Of a DNA stretch of 64,000 nucleotides, positions 58,853 through 64,000 are shown piece after piece; position 1 is the first letter of the stretch, and every line of letters begins with the position of its first letter. A program made the translations under genes and the position numbers. The DNA comes from Saposhnikovia divaricata (lineage: Eukaryota > Streptophyta > Magnoliopsida > Apiales > Apiaceae), in the NCBI GenBank assembly GCA_036435485.1, contig CM071601.1:182371939-182435938 (forward strand). The letters are read 5' to 3'. The notes under the pieces were generated by a model. The model worked only from the letters and a program-made list of their open reading frames with translations, searched no databases and had not been told where the DNA came from.

Positions 58853-61342
58853 CAACTCAATATCACTATTTTTCTATTTTCTTTATTTTTTAATAATTTT
58901 TATTTAGTTTGTGAAATATATTATGAAATTAATTATAGATGAAGAAAAGTTTAAATTCGAATTGAAAATTCATACACGCTCAACTAGTGGTACTCACTAA
59001 TTTTAGGGTGAATGTCAACTCAATATCACTATTTTCCCATTTTCTTGATTTTTCAATAATTTTTAACTAGTTTGTGATATATAATATAAAATTAATTAAA
59101 AAGGAAGAAAACATTAAATTTGAATTAAAAATTCATACACACTCAATTAGTGGTAGTCACTAATTTTAGGATGAATGTCAACTCAATATCACTATTTTTT
59201 TATTTTCTTTATTTTTAAATAATTTTTATTTAGTTTGTGAAATATATTATGAAATTAATTATAGATGAAGAAAAGTTTAAATTCCAATTGAAAATTCATA
59301 CACGCTCAACTAGTGGTACTCACTAAATTTAGGATGAATGTCAACTCAATATCAATATTTTCCCATTTTCTTGATTTTTCAATAATTTTTAACAAGTTTG
59401 TGATATATAATATAAAATTAATTAAAAAGGAAGAAAACATTAAATTTGAATTAAAAATTCATACACACTCAATTAGTGGTAGTCACTAATTTTAGGATGA
59501 ATGTCAACTCAATATCACTATTTTTCTATTTTCTTTATTTTTTAATAATTTTTATTTAGTTTGTGAAATATATTATGAAATTAATTAAAAACGAAGAAAA
59601 GTTTAAATTCAAATTTAAAATTCATACACGCTCAACTAGTGGTACTCACTAATTTTAGGATGAATGTCAACTCAATATCATTATTTTCCCATTTTCTTGA
59701 TTTTTCAATAATTTTTAACTAGTTTGTGATATATAATATAAAATTAATTAAAAAGGAAGAAAACATTAAATTTGAATTAAAAATTCATACACACTCAATT
59801 AGTGGTAGTCACTAATTTTAGGATGAATGTCAACTCAATATCACTATTTTTCTATTTTCTTTATTTTTTTAATAATTTTTATTTAGTTTGTGAAATATAT
59901 TATGAAATTAATTAAAAACGAAGAAAAGTTTAAATTCAAATTTAAAATTCATACACGCTCAACTAGTGGTACTCACTAATTTTAGGATGAATGTCAACTC
60001 AATATCACTATTTTCCCATTTTCTTGATTTTTCAATAATTTTAACTAGTTTGTGATATATAATATAAAATTAATTAAAAAGGAAGAAAACATTAAATTTG
60101 AATTAAAAATTCATACACACTCAATTAGTGGTAGTCACTAATTTTAGGATGAATGTAAACTCAATATCACTATTTTTCTATTTTCTTTATTTTTTAATAA
60201 TTTTTATTTAGTTTGTGAAATATATTATGAAATTAATTAAAAATGAAGAAAAGTTTAAATTCAAATTTAAAATTCATACACGCTCAACTAGTGGTACTCA
60301 CAAATTTTAGGATAAATGTCAACTCAATATCACTATTTTCCCATTTTCTTGATTTTTCAATAATTTTTAACTAGTTTGTGATATATAATATAAAATTAAT
60401 TAAAAAGGAAGAAAACATTAAATTTGAATCAAAAATTCATACACACTCAATTAGTGGTAGTCACTAATTTTAGGATGAATGTCAACTCAATACCACTATT
60501 TTTCTATTTTCTTTATTTTTTAATAATTTTTATTTAGTTTGTGAAATATATTATGAAATTAATTATAAATGAAGAAAAGTTTAAATTCAAATTTAAAATT
60601 CATACACACTCAACTAGTGGTACTCACTAATTTTAGGATGAATGTCAACTCAATATCACTATTTTCCCATTTTCTTGATTTTTCAATAATTTTTAACTAG
60701 TTTGTGATATATAATATAAAATTAATTAAAAAGGAAGAAAACCTTAAATTTGAATTAAAAATTCATACACACTCAATTAGTGGTAGTCACTAATTTTAGG
60801 ATGAATATCAACTCAATATCACTATTTTTCTATTTTCTTTATTTTTTTAATAATTTTTATTTAGTTTGTGAAATATATTATGAAATTAATTAAAAACGAA
60901 GAAAAGTTTAAATTCAAATTTAAATTTCATACACGCTCAACTAGTGGTACTCACTAATTTTAGGATGAATGTCAACTCAATATCACTATTTTCCCATTTT
61001 CTTGATTTTTAAATAATTTTTAACTAGTTTGTGATATATAATATAAAATTAATTAAAAAGGAAGAAAACATTAAATTTAAATTAAAAATTCACACACATT
61101 CAATTAGTGGTAGTCACTAATTTTAGGATGAATGTCAACTCAATATTACTATTTTTCTATTTTCTTTATTTTTTAATAATTTTTATTTAGTTTGTGAAAT
61201 ATATTATGAAATTAATTATAGATGAAGAAAAGTTTAAATTCGAATTGAAAATTCATACACACATAAATAGTGGTGGTCACTAATTTTGGGATGAATGTCA
61301 ACTCAATATGATTATTTTTCTATTTTTAATTTAATTTTTACA
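58853..61342 (+). repeat. AT-rich satellite, 163-bp units in alternating A/B dimers (about 326 bp)
   Basis: Units begin CAACTCAATATCACTATTTT at 58853, 59016, 59179, 59342 and onward to about 61300, giving 15 full units and a partial. Type A has TTTTTCTATTTTCTTTATT and CGCTCAACTAGTGGTACTC. Type B has TTCCCATTTTCTTGATTTT and CACTCAATTAGTGGTAGTC. A and B alternate regularly, so the unit of recent amplification is the dimer. No coding content. Confidence 0.93.
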
Positions 61343-61344
61343 GG

Positions 61345-61430
61345 TATACGCCCTCCATGTTTCAGGGCGGACGCCTCCATGAAACATGGCGGACACGCCC
61401 TCCATGTTTCATGGCGGACACGCACGTATG
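61345..61430. repeat. GC-rich CCATGTTTCATGG minisatellite, right copy with palindrome
   Basis: Contains CCTCCATGAAACATGGCGG followed by CCTCCATGTTTCATGGCGG, an inverted pair that could form a hairpin, flanked by CGGACACGC repeats. It matches the left copy near 58.5 kb. Confidence 0.8.
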
Positions 61431-64000
61431 TCCCGGATTGTTGTTTCTATTTTTTTAAAAATACATATCGACGATCCAACTGCACGTATGTCCATATATA
61501 TCTAATTTAGTGATATTCACAAGTTTTTAAAAAATAATAAATTTATTTGGATGGTAAAAGTGGCAATCAACTATCGGTTTGACCCGTACTCCTAACTAGT
61601 GCTTTTGTCCCGGATTGTTGTTTCTATTTTTAAAAAAAATACTTATCGACATGTCAATAGATATCTAATTCAGTGATATTCCCAAGTTTTTAAAAAATAA
61701 TAAATTTATTTGGATGGTAAAAGTGGTAGTCAACTATCGGTTTGACCCGTACCTCTAACTAGTGCTTTTGTCCCGGACTGTTGTTTCTATTTTTTAAAAA
61801 ATACTTATCGACGATCCAACCGTACGCATGTCAATATATATCTAAATTAGTGATATTCCCAAGTTTTGAAAAAATAATAAATTTATTTCGATGGTAAAAG
61901 TGATAGTCAACTATCGGTTTGACCCGTACTCCTAACTAGTGCTTTTGTCCCGGATTGTTGTTTATATTTTTTTTAAAAATACTTATCGATGAACCGACCG
62001 CACGTATGTCCATATATATCTAATTTAGTGATATTCCCAAGTTTTTAAAAAATAATAAATTTATTTGGATGGTAAAAGTGGAAGTCAACTATCGGTTTGA
62101 CCCGTACTCCTAACTAGTGCTTTTGTCCCGGATTGTTGTTTCTATTTTTTTAAAAATACATATCGACGATCCGACCGCAAGTATGTCCATATATATCTAA
62201 TTTAGTGATATTCCCAAGTTTTAAAAAATAATAAATTTATTTGGATGGTAAAAGTGGTAGTCAACTATCGGTTTGACCCGTACTCCTAACTAGTGCTTTT
62301 GTCCCGGATTGTTGTTTCTATTTTTTAACAATACATATCAAAGATCCGACCGCACGTATGTCCATATATATCTAATTTAGTGATATTCCCAAGTTTTTAA
62401 AAAACAATAAATTTATTTGGATGGTAAAAGTGGTAGTCAACTATCGGTTTGACCCGTACTCCTAACTAGTGCTTTTGTCCCGGATTGTTGTTTCTATTTT
62501 TTTAACAATACATATCGACAATCCGACCGCACGTATGTCTATATATATCTAATTTAGTGATATTCCCAAGTTTTTAAAAAATAATAAATTTATTTGGATG
62601 GTAAAAGTGGCAGTCAACTATCGGTTTGACCCGTACCTCTAACTAGTGCTTTTGTCCCGGACTGTTGTTTCTATTTTTTTAAAAATACTTATCGATGAAC
62701 CGACCGCACGGATGTCCATATATATCTAATTTATTGATATTCCCAAGTTTTTAAAAAATAATAAATTTATTTGGATGGTAAAAGTGGAAGTCAACTATTG
62801 GTTTGACCCGTACTCCTAACTAGTGCTTTTGTCCCGGATTGTTGTTTCTATTTTTTAAAAAATACTTATCGACGAAACGACCAGACGTATGTCCATATAT
62901 ATCTAATTTAGTGATATTTCCAAGTTTTTAAAAAATAATAAATTTTTTTGGATGGTAAAAGTGGAAGTCAACTATCGGTTTGACCCGTACTCCTCACTAG
63001 TGCTTTTGTCCCGGATTGTTGTTTCTATTTTTTTTAAAATACATATCGACGATCCGACCGCAAGTATGTCCATATATATCTAATTTAGTGATATTCCCAA
63101 AATTTTAAAAAATAATAAATTTATTTGGATGGTAAAAGTGGTAGTCAACTATCGGTTTGACCCGTACCTCTAACTAGTGTTTTTGTCCCGGATTGTTGTT
63201 TCTATTTTATTAACAATACATATCGACAATCCGACTGCACGTATGTCTATATATATCTAATTTAGTGATATTCCCAAGTTTTTAAAAAATAATAAATTTA
63301 TTTGGATGGTAAAAGTGGTAGTCAACTATCGGTTTGACCCGTACTCCTAACTAGTGCTTTTGTCCCGGATTGTTGTTTCTATTTTTAAAAAAAATACTTA
63401 TCGACATGTCAATAGATATCTAATTCAGTGATATTCCCAAGTTTTTAAAAAATAATAAATTTATTTGGATGGTAAAAGTGGTAGTCAACTATCGGTTTGA
63501 CCCGTACCTCTAACTAGTGCTTTTGTCCCGGACTGTTGTTTCTATTTTTTAAAAAATACTTATCGACGATCCAACCGTACGCATGTCAATATATATCTAA
63601 ATTAGTGATATTCCCAAGTTTTGAAAAAATAATAAATTTATTTCGATGGTAAAAGTGATAGTCAACTATCGGTTTGACCCGTACTCCTAACTAGTGCTTT
63701 TGTCCCGGATTGTTGTTTATATTTTTTTAAAAATACTTATCGATGAACCGACCGCACGTATGTCCATATATATCTAATTTAGTGATATTCCCAAGTTTTT
63801 AAAAAATAATAAATTTATTTGGATGGTAAAAGTGGAAGTCAACTATCGGTTTGACCCGTACTCCTAACTAGTGCTTTTGTCCCGGATTGTTGTTTCTATT
63901 TTTTTAAAAATACATATCGACGATCCGACCGCAAGTATGTCCATATATATCTAATTTAGTGATATTCCCAAGTTTTAAAAAATAATAAATTTATTTGGAT
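61430..64000 (-). repeat. Satellite array, about 176-bp unit, inverted (right arm), runs off the window
   Basis: The reverse complement of the 55.7-57.9 kb satellite: GTCCCGGATTGTTGTTTCT, CTTATCGACGATCC, TATATATCTAATTTAGTG, GGATGGTAAAAGTGGTAGTC and GACCCGTACTCCTAACTAGTGC in each unit. About 15 units are present and the array continues at the window edge. One variant unit type is shorter (TCGACATGTCAATAGATATC at 61649 and again at about 63401). Consistent diagnostic differences (CCTAACTAG and CCGATAG here versus GCTAACTAG and CCATCGA on the left) show the two arms evolve separately. Confidence 0.95.

Overview
This window looks like nuclear DNA of a flowering plant, most likely a eudicot. It is AT-rich, with sparse intron-containing gene pieces, GT-AG splice signals, and fragments of typical plant transposons (a LINE with RNase H domain, a CACTA element, a Helitron, a Stowaway-type MITE, an LTR), a FAR1-type gene fragment and several satellite arrays. 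There are no operons, bacterial genes, rRNA, tRNA or CRISPR. The species cannot be fixed from the sequence alone.

Layout. 1-2.5 kb: an exon-like piece, a diverged direct duplication and microsatellites, with no confident gene. 2.5-8.1 kb: an old collinear duplication (copies near 3.0-4.6 and 5.0-6.6 kb), a MITE, and two 5'-truncated copies of one LINE family. 8.1-9.7 kb: one end of a CACTA element with an N-terminal transposase fragment. 9.7-15.0 kb: intergenic DNA with a long CT microsatellite, a short Helitron, a MITE-like element and LTR-like sequence.

15.02-50.17 kb: the dominant feature, about 35 kb of head-to-tail tandem repeat, unit about 875 bp, all on the + strand. Each of 40 units carries a promoter-like segment (GGCCCA motifs and a TATA box), a first coding exon of about 150 codons (an acidic Glu/Ser-rich N-terminus, then the start of a cystatin-like domain) and a splice donor. 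One intact acceptor and second exon (50331-50534), which completes the cystatin-like domain, lies just beyond the array. Sixteen exon-1 copies are open from start to donor; the others carry stops or frameshifts, many of them shared between copies by descent. The arrangement is many promoters plus first exons feeding one common last exon. It may be a working alternative-first-exon locus or an amplified remnant, and the sequence cannot decide which.

50.5-55.7 kb: a decayed second copy of exon 2, a PHD-finger fragment with lost zinc ligands, a 59-bp triplication and a diverged direct duplication. 55.7-64 kb: a composite inverted structure. A satellite of about 176 bp occurs in one orientation at 55.7-57.9 kb and in the opposite orientation from 61.4 kb to the window end. 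Between the two lie the start of a FAR1-like gene, GC-rich CCGCCATG minisatellites and an AT-rich 163-bp (326-bp dimer) satellite. It resembles a foldback or Mutator-like element whose terminal inverted repeats are made of satellite.
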